Assembly: GCA_050743075.1 (NCBI GenBank)
Contig: JBOGDS010000113.1
Span: 1 to 10,122 of the forward strand
Source of the DNA: JBOGDS01 sp050743075
Lineage (GTDB): Bacteria; Actinomycetota; Actinomycetes; Jiangellales; Jiangellaceae
DNA: 10,122 bases
Reading direction: 5' to 3'
The translations under genes were made by a program, and so were the position numbers. Below are positions 1 to 6,168 of the stretch, piece after piece (position 1 is the stretch's first letter; every line of letters begins with the position of its first letter). The notes under the pieces are model-generated. The model was not told where the DNA came from and did not search any database. It saw nothing but the letters and a program-made list of their open reading frames with translations.

Positions 1-126
1 CCGGCTGAAACGTCGCCAAACCAGCAGATCCCAGCGAATGGCGCCGGTACAGCCAGCGAGGTCCGGTCGGGACGGCGCAGTCGGCCGTCCAGGCCGGCCT
101 ATAGGTCAGACGGGCAAGATGCGCAA

Positions 127-148
127 CTTTGTGCCTGTGTTCACAAAG
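127..148. promoter_or_regulatory. Candidate Rex- or CRP-type operator
   Basis: Arms CTTTGTG (127-133) and CACAAAG (142-148) form a perfect 7-bp inverted repeat with an 8-base spacer. The core 129-146 reads TTGTGCCTGTGTTCACAA. It matches the Rex consensus TTGTGAAnnnnTTCACAA except for two bases in the left half. It also matches the CRP/GlxR consensus TGTGAnnnnnnTCACA at 9 of 10 fixed positions. The symmetry is directly seen; the regulator is inferred and cannot be separated between the two families here. It lies 123 bases before rpmG and about 45 bases upstream of a possible leftward transcription start. Confidence 0.4.
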
Positions 149-221
149 ACCTACGCTGACACGTGACACGCCTCACCGGCCGGGCGACATGGACGCCGTC
201 GGCCGGCCCACTCGGGAGGCT

Positions 222-236
222 AAACTCGTCGAGTTT
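222..236. promoter_or_regulatory. 15-base palindrome before rpmG, possible operator
   Basis: AAACTCG-T-CGAGTTT is a perfect 7-bp inverted repeat around one central base. It is AT-rich compared with its surroundings and ends 35 bases before the rpmG start codon. The hexamer TAAACT (221-226) overlapping its left arm resembles a -10 box, but I see no matching -35 box. If TAAACT is the -10, a protein bound to the palindrome would block the promoter. The regulator is unknown. Confidence 0.3.
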
Positions 237-271
237 GCATCCCCAGACCATGATCCGTTGAGAGGGCACCC

Positions 272-442
272 GTGGCCACCAAGAGCGCCGACATCCGTCC
301 CAAGATCACCATGGCCTGTACGGAGTGCAAGGAGCGCAACTACATCACCAAGAAGAACCGGCGCAACGACCCCGACCGGCTCGACCTGAAGAAGTACTGC
401 CCGCGCTGCCGCACTCACACCGTGCACCGCGAAACCCGCTGA
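272..442 (+). CDS. rpmG: 50S ribosomal protein L33, zinc-binding (C+) form
   Basis: This 56-residue protein is a small component of the large ribosomal subunit near the tRNA exit site. It begins MATKSADIRPKITMACTECK and has two zinc-binding Cys pairs, C16-x-x-C19 and C43-P-R-C46, so it is the C+ paralogue rather than the cysteine-free form made during zinc starvation in many actinobacteria. The length is normal for the family. The GTG start at 272 is supported by AGAGGG at 261-266, five bases upstream. It stands alone before the HadA-like gene, with 123 bases between them, an arrangement also known in mycobacteria and streptomycetes. The palindrome just upstream may affect its promoter. Zinc-form L33 genes are not usually zinc-repressed, and I see no recognisable Zur box. 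Confidence 0.97.
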   Translation: MATKSADIRPKITMACTECKERNYITKKNRRNDPDRLDLKKYCPRCRTHTVHRETR

Positions 443-480
443 CGCAGAAGCGCGCATCTCAAAGCCTGGGGACAGCGGGA

Positions 481-530
481 CCGTAGGCGGGCGCAAACGC
501 CGTAGGCCGACGAGGCGGGCGTCTGCCCGC
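481..530 (+). terminator. Repeat-rich spacer with GC hairpin after rpmG
   Basis: GCGGGC (515-520) and GCCCGC (525-530) form a perfect 6-bp stem with the loop GTCT, 72 bases after the rpmG stop. There is no T run, so it is at best a weak or Rho-assisted terminator. CCGTAGGC occurs twice (481-488, 500-507) and GGCGGGCG twice (486-493, 514-521). The duplicated words may be chance or a small duplication. Confidence 0.3.
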
Positions 531-565
531 AGGGCGCGGAGACGCCGTCCGGTAGCGTCGCAACC

Positions 566-1015
566 ATGGCCACCGACCCCACCGCGGCCGGCCGGGTCTA
601 CCCGCCACAGCCGTACGACGTCAGCCGGGAGAAGATCCACGAGTTCGCCGAGGCGATCGGCGACCCCAGCCCCGTCTATCGCGACGCCGAGGCGGCCAAG
701 GCCCTCGGCCATCCCGACGTCATCGCCCCGCCGACGTTCGCGATGATCCCGGTCCTGCAGGGTTTTGACGTGCTCATGGACGACCTCGGCATCGTCTACG
801 CCCAGGTGATCCACGCCAACCAGCGGTTCGTCCATAGGCGCCCGATCCACGCGGGCGACCGCCTTGTCACGACGACGACACTCGACTCCGTCCGGTCGCG
901 CGCCGGCAACGACCTGCTCGGCATCCGCTGCGAGGTCGCTGCCGACACCGGTGAGCACGTCTGCACATCGACGGCCACGCTCCTGGTCCGCGACCCGGGA
1001 GCCGCCGATGTTTGA
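566..1015 (+). CDS. hadA: HadA-like MaoC-family dehydratase subunit (UPF0336 type)
   Basis: This 149-residue protein is a single-hot-dog MaoC-like domain of the HadA/UPF0336 family. In mycobacteria HadA pairs with HadB as the (3R)-hydroxyacyl-ACP dehydratase of the FAS-II chain-elongation cycle. HadA carries the substrate-binding part and lacks the catalytic motif. Family signatures are REKIHEFAEAIGDPSPVY (residues 21-38), LGHPDVIAPPTF (47-58) and QRFVHRRPIHAGDRL (86-100). There is no D-x-N-P-x-H hydratase motif, as expected for this subunit. The ATG at 566 has no good ribosome binding site (GGAG at 538-541 is 24 bases away). TAGCGT (553-558) ends 7 bases before it, so a leaderless message is possible. 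In an organism without mycolic acids the exact substrate is unknown. Confidence 0.9.
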   Translation: MATDPTAAGRVYPPQPYDVSREKIHEFAEAIGDPSPVYRDAEAAKALGHPDVIAPPTFAMIPVLQGFDVLMDDLGIVYAQVIHANQRFVHRRPIHAGDRLVTTTTLDSVRSRAGNDLLGIRCEVAADTGEHVCTSTATLLVRDPGAADV

Positions 1016-1421
1016 GGCCCCGACTGTCGTGCCCGAGCGGACCTTCCAGGTCACCCGGACCGACCTGATCCGATACGCCGGCGCGTCCGGCGACTTCAAC
1101 CCGATCCACTGGAGCGACCGGGTGTCCGGCGCGGTGGGTCTGCCCGGCGTCATCGGCCACGGGATGCTCACCATGGCGCTGGCCGGCAGGCTGCTCACGG
1201 ACTGGGCTAGTGATCCGGCTGCGGTCGTGGAGTTCGAGGTCCGCTTCGCTCGCCCGGTCGTCGTTCCCGACGACGACGACGGCGTGACGGTGACGGCGTC
1301 GGGCACCGTCATCGAGATCCGTGCCGACGGCCTGGCCGCCGTCGACGTGACGGTCCGGGTCGGTGAGGAGAAGGTGCTCACGGCGGCACGGGCGCTGGTG
1401 AGGCCACCGGCGATCGAGTGA
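1008..1421 (+). CDS. hadB: HadB-like MaoC-family (R)-hydratase/dehydratase
   Basis: This 137-residue protein is the catalytic partner of the HadA-like protein. Residues 23-35 read YAGASGDFNPIHW, which carries the hydratase-2 dyad Asp29/His34. They are followed by GLPGVIGHGMLTMALAG, typical of MaoC hydratases. The length is close to mycobacterial HadB (about 142). The ATG at 1008 overlaps the hadA stop (ATGTTTGA), so the two are probably translationally coupled and made in equal amounts for a heterodimer. An in-frame ATG further upstream at 864 lies deep inside hadA and would add residues with no hot-dog homology, so it is rejected. The likely reaction is dehydration of (3R)-hydroxyacyl thioesters; the carrier and chain length cannot be read from sequence. 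Confidence 0.92.
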   Translation: MFEAPTVVPERTFQVTRTDLIRYAGASGDFNPIHWSDRVSGAVGLPGVIGHGMLTMALAGRLLTDWASDPAAVVEFEVRFARPVVVPDDDDGVTVTASGTVIEIRADGLAAVDVTVRVGEEKVLTAARALVRPPAIE

Positions 1422-2614
1422 GGGTGCTGACAGCGGGCGCGGACCTGCTGCGTGCTCGCAACGCCGTCGCGGCCGTGTTTGCCCTCAACGGTTTCGCGAT
1501 GGCCGGTTGGATCAGCCGGATCCCGGCGCTTCGTGACGAGCTCGCCCTCCGGCCAGCACAGCTCGGGCTGCTGCTCCTCGCCGTGTCGGCGGGATCGATG
1601 CTCGCGCTGCCGTCGGCCGGGTGGGTCGTGACCAGGCTCGGGCCGGCCCGGACCGTCCGGGCCGGCGGAGTCCTCGCGTTCGCCGGCGTCGTCGTCGTCG
1701 GGATCGGCGGCGGCGCCGTCGGGAGCGCCGCCGTCACGGCCGTCGGGCTGTTCACGTTCGGTGCCGGCTCCGGGGTCTGGGACGTCGCGATGAACGTGGA
1801 GGGCGCCGACGTCGAGCGCCGGCTGGGGCGCACGATCATGCCGAGGTTTCACGCAGCGTGGAGCTTCGGCAGTGTGGGGGGAGCGGGCACCGGCGCGCTG
1901 GCCGAGACCTTCGGGATCTCGCTTCAGGCCCACCTGACGGCGCTGGGCGTCGCCATGCTGGCCGGGGTGTTCGCCGCCGTGTCGTCGTTCCGGCCGGTCG
2001 AGGTACCGCATGCCGCGCGTCGTGAGCGTCGGAGCCCGCTGGCGGCATGGCGCGAGCCCCGGACGCTGCTCATCGGGCTGCTCGTGCTCTGTGCGGCGCT
2101 GACGGAGGGCACGGCCACCGACTGGCTCGCGGTCGCCCTTGTCGACGGTTATGACACCCCGCGTGCTGTCGGCGCCGTCGGCTTCGCGGTGTTCGTCGCC
2201 GCCATGGCCACGACCCGGCTGAGCGGCACGTGGCTGCTGGACCGGTATGGACGCGTGCCGGTGCTCCGGACCGGCATCGGCCTCGCGATCGTGGGTGTGG
2301 CCGCGTTCGTCTTGGGCGGCTCCCTCCCCATCGCCATGCTCGGCGCCTTGCTGTGGGGTCTGGGCGCGGCGCTCGGTTTCCCGGTGGGTATGAGCGCTGC
2401 CGCAGACGAGGAACGCCATGCGGCCGCGAGGGTGAGCGTCGTTGCTTCCATCGGGTACACCGCGTTCCTTGCGGGCCCCCCGCTGATCGGGCTCCTGGCC
2501 GACCGCGTCGGCGTGCTCCGGTCGTTGCTGGTCATCATGGCCACACTCGTCCTCAGTCTGTCGGTCACCGCCGCCGCCCGCCCGTTGAAGCCGGTGGCAC
2601 CACAGGCCGACTAG
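1418..2614 (+). CDS. MFS transporter, YbjJ-like
   Basis: This 398-residue protein is a major facilitator with about 12 hydrophobic segments in two halves joined by a basic, polar loop (residues 192-215, with HAARRERRSP). Features seen in YbjJ-type proteins include FAMAGWISRIPALRD near the start (26-40), WDVAMNVEGADVERRLGR (121-138), an HAAWSFGSVGGAGTGAL stretch (145-161), EGTATDWL (230-237) and GYTAFLAGPPLIGLLAD (346-362). The substrate is unknown for the family. GTG at 1418 overlaps the hadB stop as GTGA, which implies coupled translation; a second in-frame GTG at 1424 is an alternative. No MFS gene belongs to the standard rpmG-hadAB-murB set, so this looks like an insertion into the conserved order. 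Its base use looks like that of its neighbours. Confidence 0.92.
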   Translation: MRVLTAGADLLRARNAVAAVFALNGFAMAGWISRIPALRDELALRPAQLGLLLLAVSAGSMLALPSAGWVVTRLGPARTVRAGGVLAFAGVVVVGIGGGAVGSAAVTAVGLFTFGAGSGVWDVAMNVEGADVERRLGRTIMPRFHAAWSFGSVGGAGTGALAETFGISLQAHLTALGVAMLAGVFAAVSSFRPVEVPHAARRERRSPLAAWREPRTLLIGLLVLCAALTEGTATDWLAVALVDGYDTPRAVGAVGFAVFVAAMATTRLSGTWLLDRYGRVPVLRTGIGLAIVGVAAFVLGGSLPIAMLGALLWGLGAALGFPVGMSAAADEERHAAARVSVVASIGYTAFLAGPPLIGLLADRVGVLRSLLVIMATLVLSLSVTAAARPLKPVAPQAD

Positions 2615-2625
2615 CCTGCGCAGTT
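2612..2625 (+). promoter_or_regulatory. Possible leaderless promoter of murB
   Basis: TAGCCT (2612-2617) fits an actinobacterial -10 box (TAnnnT) and ends 8 bases before the murB GTG at 2626, so transcription would start at or next to the start codon. The TAG of this hexamer is also the stop codon of the transporter gene. There is no ribosome binding site in the 11-base gap, in keeping with a leaderless start. TTGAAG (2585-2590) resembles a -35 box, but the 21-base spacer is too long to rely on. Confidence 0.35.
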
Positions 2626-3693
2626 GTGCCCACCGTGAGCTCCAACGTCCGCTTGGCCGAGCTGACGTCGCTGCGTCTGGGTGGCCCGGCCGCCCGGCTG
2701 GTGGAGGCGTCGTCGTCGGCGGAGCTGATCGACGCCGTCCGTTCGTGTGACGAGCGCGGCGAGCCGGTGCTCGTGCTGGGAGGCGGATCCAACGTGGTGA
2801 TCGGCGACGCCGGATTCGACGGGACCGTCGTGCTGGTGGCGTCGCGAGGCGTGCAGGTGGACGCAGAAGGCTGCAGCCCCGACGACCTGGCCGCCTGCGG
2901 CGGTGTCGTCGTCACGGCGGCCGCCGGTGAGTCCTGGGACGGCCTGGTCGGTCGAGCTGTCGCCGAGGGCTGGGTCGGCATCGAGGCGCTGTCGGGGATC
3001 CCCGGTGCGGTCGGAGCCACGCCGATGCAGAACGTAGGTGCGTACGGCCAGGAGGTCGCGGAGACGATCTGGACGGTCCGCACCTACGACCGGGTGGAGC
3101 AGGCGGTCCGGACGTTCGCCAACGCCGACTGCGGCTTCGACTACCGCACCAGCCGGTTCAGGAGCGACGGACGCCATGTGGTGCTCGACGTCAGCTACCA
3201 GCTCAGGCACGGCGATCTCGGCGCGCCGGTGAAGTACGCCGAGCTGGCCCGGTCGCTGGGCGTCGAGGTCGGGGAGCGGAAGCCGATCGCCGACGTCCGC
3301 GATGCGGTCCTCGGTCTCCGCCGCGGCAAGGGCATGGTTCTCGACGATGCCGACCTCGACACCTGGAGCGTCGGGTCGTTCTTCACCAATCCGCTCCTCG
3401 ACGCTGCCCAGGCATCGGCACTGCCGGACGCCGCGCCCCGTTGGCCGCTGCCCGACGGTCGGGTGAAGACCAGTGCGGCATGGCTGATCGAACAGGCCGG
3501 CTACCGCCGCGGATACCCGGGTCCCGGCGGACGGGTGGCGCTGTCCGGCAAGCACACGCTGGCACTGACCAACAGGGGACAGGCGTCGACCGACGACCTG
3601 CTGGCGCTGGCCCGGGAGGTACGCGACGGCGTACGCACGGCCTTCGGGGTCGAGCTCGTCCACGAGCCCGTCCTGGTGGGCTGCTCCCTCTAG
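2626..3693 (+). CDS. murB: UDP-N-acetylenolpyruvoylglucosamine reductase MurB
   Basis: This 355-residue cytoplasmic flavoenzyme reduces UDP-GlcNAc-enolpyruvate to UDP-MurNAc with NADPH, the second committed step of peptidoglycan precursor synthesis. The N-terminal FAD-binding part shows LRLGGPA (residues 17-22) and VLGGGSNVV (50-58), then GIEALSGIPGAVGATPMQNV (118-137). FDYRTSRFR (171-179) contains the active-site Arg174. SVGSFFTNP (248-256) holds the proton-donor Ser251. LSGKHTLALTN (306-316) and ELVHEPVLVG (343-352) complete the C-terminal domain, with Glu347 as the probable catalytic acid. The SFF-x-NP motif and length indicate a type I MurB. GTG at 2626 is chosen because homology begins near SSNVRLAELT; GTG at 2635 is possible. 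The frame is open far upstream, but that part overlaps the transporter gene. It converges on the deaminase gene. Confidence 0.97.
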   Translation: MPTVSSNVRLAELTSLRLGGPAARLVEASSSAELIDAVRSCDERGEPVLVLGGGSNVVIGDAGFDGTVVLVASRGVQVDAEGCSPDDLAACGGVVVTAAAGESWDGLVGRAVAEGWVGIEALSGIPGAVGATPMQNVGAYGQEVAETIWTVRTYDRVEQAVRTFANADCGFDYRTSRFRSDGRHVVLDVSYQLRHGDLGAPVKYAELARSLGVEVGERKPIADVRDAVLGLRRGKGMVLDDADLDTWSVGSFFTNPLLDAAQASALPDAAPRWPLPDGRVKTSAAWLIEQAGYRRGYPGPGGRVALSGKHTLALTNRGQASTDDLLALAREVRDGVRTAFGVELVHEPVLVGCSL

Positions 3694-3696
3694 CCA

Positions 3697-3754
3697 CCCA
3701 TGATCATGTCGACTACACACACCGTTTGCTGTGTGTAGTCGACATGATCATGGG
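3697..3754. terminator. Perfect 25-bp hairpin, bidirectional terminator between murB and the deaminase gene
   Basis: The left arm (3697-3721) begins CCCATGATCATGTCGAC and ends TACACACA. The right arm (3730-3754) is its exact reverse complement. The loop is CCGTTTGC (3722-3729). All 25 pairs are canonical. The stem starts 3 bases after the murB stop on one side. On the other it includes the TGA stop (3748-3750) and part of the last Pro codon of the deaminase gene. It is much less GC-rich than the surroundings and lacks a long T tract. Its position between converging genes and its symmetry make a two-way terminator the natural reading. Each arm also holds smaller palindromes (ATGATCAT, GTCGAC). 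Confidence 0.8.
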
Positions 3755-4773
3755 AGAGGGGGGCGAGCCAGCCAGGCGTCGATGCCAGCGAGCAAGTGCC
3801 GGCGCACGTACGACGGCGCCGCCGAGCCCTCGACCGACGAGCGGGCCAGCGCGGCGAGCTCGTCGTCGGTGAACCCGTGCACGGAACGGGCGATCTCGTA
3901 CTGGTCCACCAGCCGCGAGCCGAACAGCAACGGGTCGTCGGCGCCCAGGGCCACCCGAGCGCCTGCGTCGGTGAGCGTCCGCAGCGGCACGTCGGACGCC
4001 TTCGGGTACACCCCCAGCGCGACGTTCGACGCCGGGCACACCTCCAGCGTCACCTCAGCCTCGACGACCCGGTGGAGCACGCCGACGTCCTCGGTCGACC
4101 GGACGCCGTGGCCGAGCCGACCAGCGCCCAGGGCGTCCAGGCAGGCGCGCACGCTGTCCGGGCCGCGCAGCTCGCCGCCATGGGGCACCGCCAGCAGGCC
4201 GGCCTCCGCGGCGATCCGGAACGCGGGTGCGAACGCGCGTACGTCGCCACGCCGCTCATCGTTGGACAGCCCGAAGCCGACGACACCCCGGCCCGCGTAC
4301 TGCGCTGCCAGTCGGGCGAGGGTCCGGGCGTCGAGGGGGTGCCGGGTCCGGTTGGCCGCGACGACGATCGCCACGCCGACACCGGTCGCAGTGGACGCCG
4401 CTCGGGCCGCGTCGAGAACGAGGTCGGTGAACGCCGTGATCCCGCCGAACCGGGCAGCGTATCCGGACGGGTCGACCTGGATCTCCAGCCAGCCGGAGCC
4501 TTCCGCCGCCTCGTCCTCGGCCGCCTCGGTGACCAGGCGGCGTACGTCGCCTTCCTCCCACAGGACTGAGCGAGCGAGGTCGTAGAGCCGCTGGAAGCGG
4601 AACCAGCCCTTCTCGTCGGTGGCGGACAGGCGGGGAGGCCAGTCCTCCTCCAGGGCGTCGGGCAGTCGCACCCCGTGCGCGGACGCCAGTTCGATCAGGG
4701 TGGAGTGGCGCATCGACCCGGTGAAGTGCAGGTGCAGGTGCGCCTTCGGCAGGGCGTACAGGTCGCGCGGCAC
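3748..4773 (-). CDS. add: Adenosine deaminase-family amidohydrolase
   Basis: This 341-residue zinc amidohydrolase of the Add/adenosine-AMP deaminase family is expected to deaminate a purine base or nucleoside hydrolytically in the cytoplasm. Metal and catalytic positions are all present. HLHLHFTGS (residues 12-20) gives zinc ligands His14 and His16. PHGGE (197-201) gives His198 and the catalytic Glu201. GHGV (221-224) gives His222. GADDPLLFG (277-285) gives the Asp279/Asp280 pair. EVCPASNVALGV (244-255) is the substrate-loop signature. The HLHLHFTGSMR and PHGGE forms differ from the classical HLHLEG and HAGE wording, so adenosine is likely but adenine or aminodeoxyfutalosine cannot be excluded. 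The GTG start lies 3 bases after the aminotransferase stop, and the two genes are cotranscribed. Its last codons run into the 3697-3754 hairpin. Confidence 0.85.
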   Translation of the reverse strand: MPRDLYALPKAHLHLHFTGSMRHSTLIELASAHGVRLPDALEEDWPPRLSATDEKGWFRFQRLYDLARSVLWEEGDVRRLVTEAAEDEAAEGSGWLEIQVDPSGYAARFGGITAFTDLVLDAARAASTATGVGVAIVVAANRTRHPLDARTLARLAAQYAGRGVVGFGLSNDERRGDVRAFAPAFRIAAEAGLLAVPHGGELRGPDSVRACLDALGAGRLGHGVRSTEDVGVLHRVVEAEVTLEVCPASNVALGVYPKASDVPLRTLTDAGARVALGADDPLLFGSRLVDQYEIARSVHGFTDDELAALARSSVEGSAAPSYVRRHLLAGIDAWLARPPLP

Positions 4774-4776
4774 CGG

Positions 4777-6000
4777 TCAGCCGGCGAGCAGCCGCTGGAT
4801 TCGGGAGACGCCCTCCACCAGGTCGTCGTCGCCGAGCGCGTACGAGAGCCGCAAGTACCCGCTCGGTCCGAACGCCTCGCCGGGCACCACGGCGACCTCG
4901 ACCTCGTCCAGAATCAGCTCGGCAAGGTCGGCACTCGTCGCCGGTGTCCGGCCGGCGATCGACCGACCGAGGACGCCCTTGACCGACGGGTAGACGTAGA
5001 AGGCGCCCTGCGGATCCGGGCAGACCACACCGTCGATCTGGTTCAGCATCGAGACGACCGTTCGACGGCGCCGGTCGAAGGCCGTGCGCATCTCGGCGAC
5101 CGCCGACAGGTCGCCCGTGACGGCCGCGAGAGCGGCCCGCTGCGACACGTTGGCCACGTTGGACGTGGCATGCGACTGCAGGTTGGTGGCGGCCCGGACG
5201 ACGTCGCGCGGGCCGATCATCCAGCCGACCCGCCACCCCGTCATCGCGTAGGTCTTGGCGACCCCGTTGACGACGACGCAGGTGTCGGCCAGCTCGGGTA
5301 CCTCCACCGGCATCGACGAGGACCGCGCACCGCCGTAGGTCAGGTGCTCGTAGATCTCGTCGGTGACGGCCCACAGGCCATGCTCGTACGTCCACCGGCC
5401 GATCGCGCGGACCTCCTCCGGAGGGTACACGGCTCCGGTCGGGTTCGACGGGGAGCAGAACAGCAGCGCCTTGGTGCGGTCGGTCCGCGTCGCCTCCAGT
5501 TGGTCGACGCTCAGCCGGTAGCCGGATGTCTCGTCGGCGACCACCTCGACGGGAACACCGCCGGCCAGCCGGATCGCCTCCGGGTACGTGGTCCAGTACG
5601 GGGTCGGCAGCAGAACCTCGTCGCCAGGGTCGAGCAGGGCGGCGAAGGCCTCGTACACGGCCTGCTTGCCTCCGTTGGTCACCAGCACTTGGGCGGCGTC
5701 GACCTGGTAGCCGGAGTCGCGGGCCGTCTTGGCCGCGATCGCGGCCTTGAGCTCGGGCAGGCCGCCGGCGGGTGTGTAGCGGTGGTTGCGCGGGTCGCGA
5801 CACGCCTGTGCGGCCGCCTCGACGATGTACCCAGGCGTCGGGAAGTCGGGCTCGCCGGCCCCGAACCCGACGACCGGCCGGCCTGCCGCCTTGAGTGCCT
5901 TGGCCTTCGCGTCGACCGCGAGCGTGGCCGACTCGGTGATCGAGCCGACCCGGGTCGAGATCCGACGGCGCGCGGTGCCGGTGGACGCGGGAGGAGTCAT
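4777..6000 (-). CDS. aspC: PLP-dependent class I aminotransferase, AspC type (probable aspartate aminotransferase)
   Basis: This 407-residue cytoplasmic enzyme of the fold-type I, subgroup I-b aspartate aminotransferase group transfers amino groups between aspartate or related amino acids and 2-oxoglutarate. Signatures are GAGEPDFPTP (residues 47-56), YTPAGGLPELK (75-85), FCSPSNPTGAV (181-191, Asn186), AVTDEIYEHLTY (211-222, Asp214 and Tyr217), NGVAKTYAMTGWRVGW (245-260, PLP-binding Lys249) and YLRLSYA (382-388, substrate-binding Arg384). ATG at 6000 is chosen because AGGA (complement of 6008-6011) lies 7 bases upstream and homology begins near RRRISTRVGSI. The frame stays open to 6195, but that extension crosses the tRNA gene and is rejected. 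It is the first gene of a leftward pair with the deaminase gene. Substrate preference (aspartate, prephenate or aromatic) is not decided by these motifs. Confidence 0.93.
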   Translation of the reverse strand: MTPPASTGTARRRISTRVGSITESATLAVDAKAKALKAAGRPVVGFGAGEPDFPTPGYIVEAAAQACRDPRNHRYTPAGGLPELKAAIAAKTARDSGYQVDAAQVLVTNGGKQAVYEAFAALLDPGDEVLLPTPYWTTYPEAIRLAGGVPVEVVADETSGYRLSVDQLEATRTDRTKALLFCSPSNPTGAVYPPEEVRAIGRWTYEHGLWAVTDEIYEHLTYGGARSSSMPVEVPELADTCVVVNGVAKTYAMTGWRVGWMIGPRDVVRAATNLQSHATSNVANVSQRAALAAVTGDLSAVAEMRTAFDRRRRTVVSMLNQIDGVVCPDPQGAFYVYPSVKGVLGRSIAGRTPATSADLAELILDEVEVAVVPGEAFGPSGYLRLSYALGDDDLVEGVSRIQRLLAG

Positions 6001-6060
6001 GGCTTCATCCTGGCACCACCGGGCTGCGCCGTCCCAGGGCGTGCCGGTGCCGGCTGGCGG

Positions 6061-6098
6061 TTCGACCTCGGGCGCGCCCAACCCGTACACTCGCACTG
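6061..6098 (+). promoter_or_regulatory. Probable promoter of tRNA-Trp-secE-nusG
   Basis: TCGACC (6062-6067) and TACACT (6086-6091), separated by 18 bases, fit a housekeeping actinobacterial promoter (4 of 6 matches to each consensus hexamer TTGACA and TATAAT). A start near 6098 would give a leader of about 70 bases before the tRNA. No other good -10 box lies between aspC and the tRNA on this strand. Confidence 0.45.
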
Positions 6099-6104
6099 TC
6101 TGGT

Positions 6105-6116
6105 GGTCGTACGACC
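6105..6116. promoter_or_regulatory. 12-bp palindrome in the divergent aspC / tRNA-Trp promoter region
   Basis: GGTCGTACGACC is perfectly self-complementary. It lies just downstream of the probable start of the tRNA-Trp transcript and about 105 bases upstream of aspC. It could be an operator or the tip of an RNA hairpin. No regulator is recognised. Confidence 0.25.
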
Positions 6117-6123
6117 TCTGCAG

Positions 6124-6149
6124 AAGCGTGCCCGCAAGCGTGGGCGGGC
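6124..6149 (+). repeat. Hairpin and short repeat in the tRNA-Trp 5' leader
   Basis: GCCCGC (6130-6135) pairs with GCGGGC (6144-6149) across an 8-base loop. AAGCGTG occurs twice, at 6124-6130 and 6136-6142. The hairpin ends 19 bases before the mature tRNA, so it may take part in 5' processing of the precursor. It is weak evidence on its own. Confidence 0.25.
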
Positions 6150-6168
6150 GGATTCGCGCGGCCACCGA

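Larger units (their letters stand above)
1..271. other. Gene-free region upstream of rpmG
   Basis: No open frame with a credible start and ribosome binding site is visible on either strand. A leftward frame is open from about base 99 to base 1 but has no ATG or GTG in the window, so any leftward gene must start beyond the left edge. A possible leftward promoter is TTGCGC (complement of 121-126), a 17-base spacer and TATAGG (complement of 98-103); this is weak. The region also holds a 10-bp palindrome AGGCCGGCCT (91-100), the inverted repeat at 127-148, a tandem TGACACG pair (157-170) and the palindrome at 222-236. Confidence 0.6.

Noticed and set aside
1..99. Partial leftward gene at the left edge
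   Set aside because: The frame is open but has no ATG or GTG start in the window, no ribosome binding site, and no recognisable protein motif.
173..2419. Very long leftward open frame opposite rpmG, hadA, hadB and the transporter gene
   Set aside because: It is antisense to four convincing genes, is low-complexity and rich in Arg, Gly, Asp and His, and has no recognisable domain. Such frames are a normal by-product of high GC content.
2611..3720. Leftward open frame opposite murB
   Set aside because: murB on the + strand has all family motifs; the antisense product has none, and its start lies inside the terminator hairpin.
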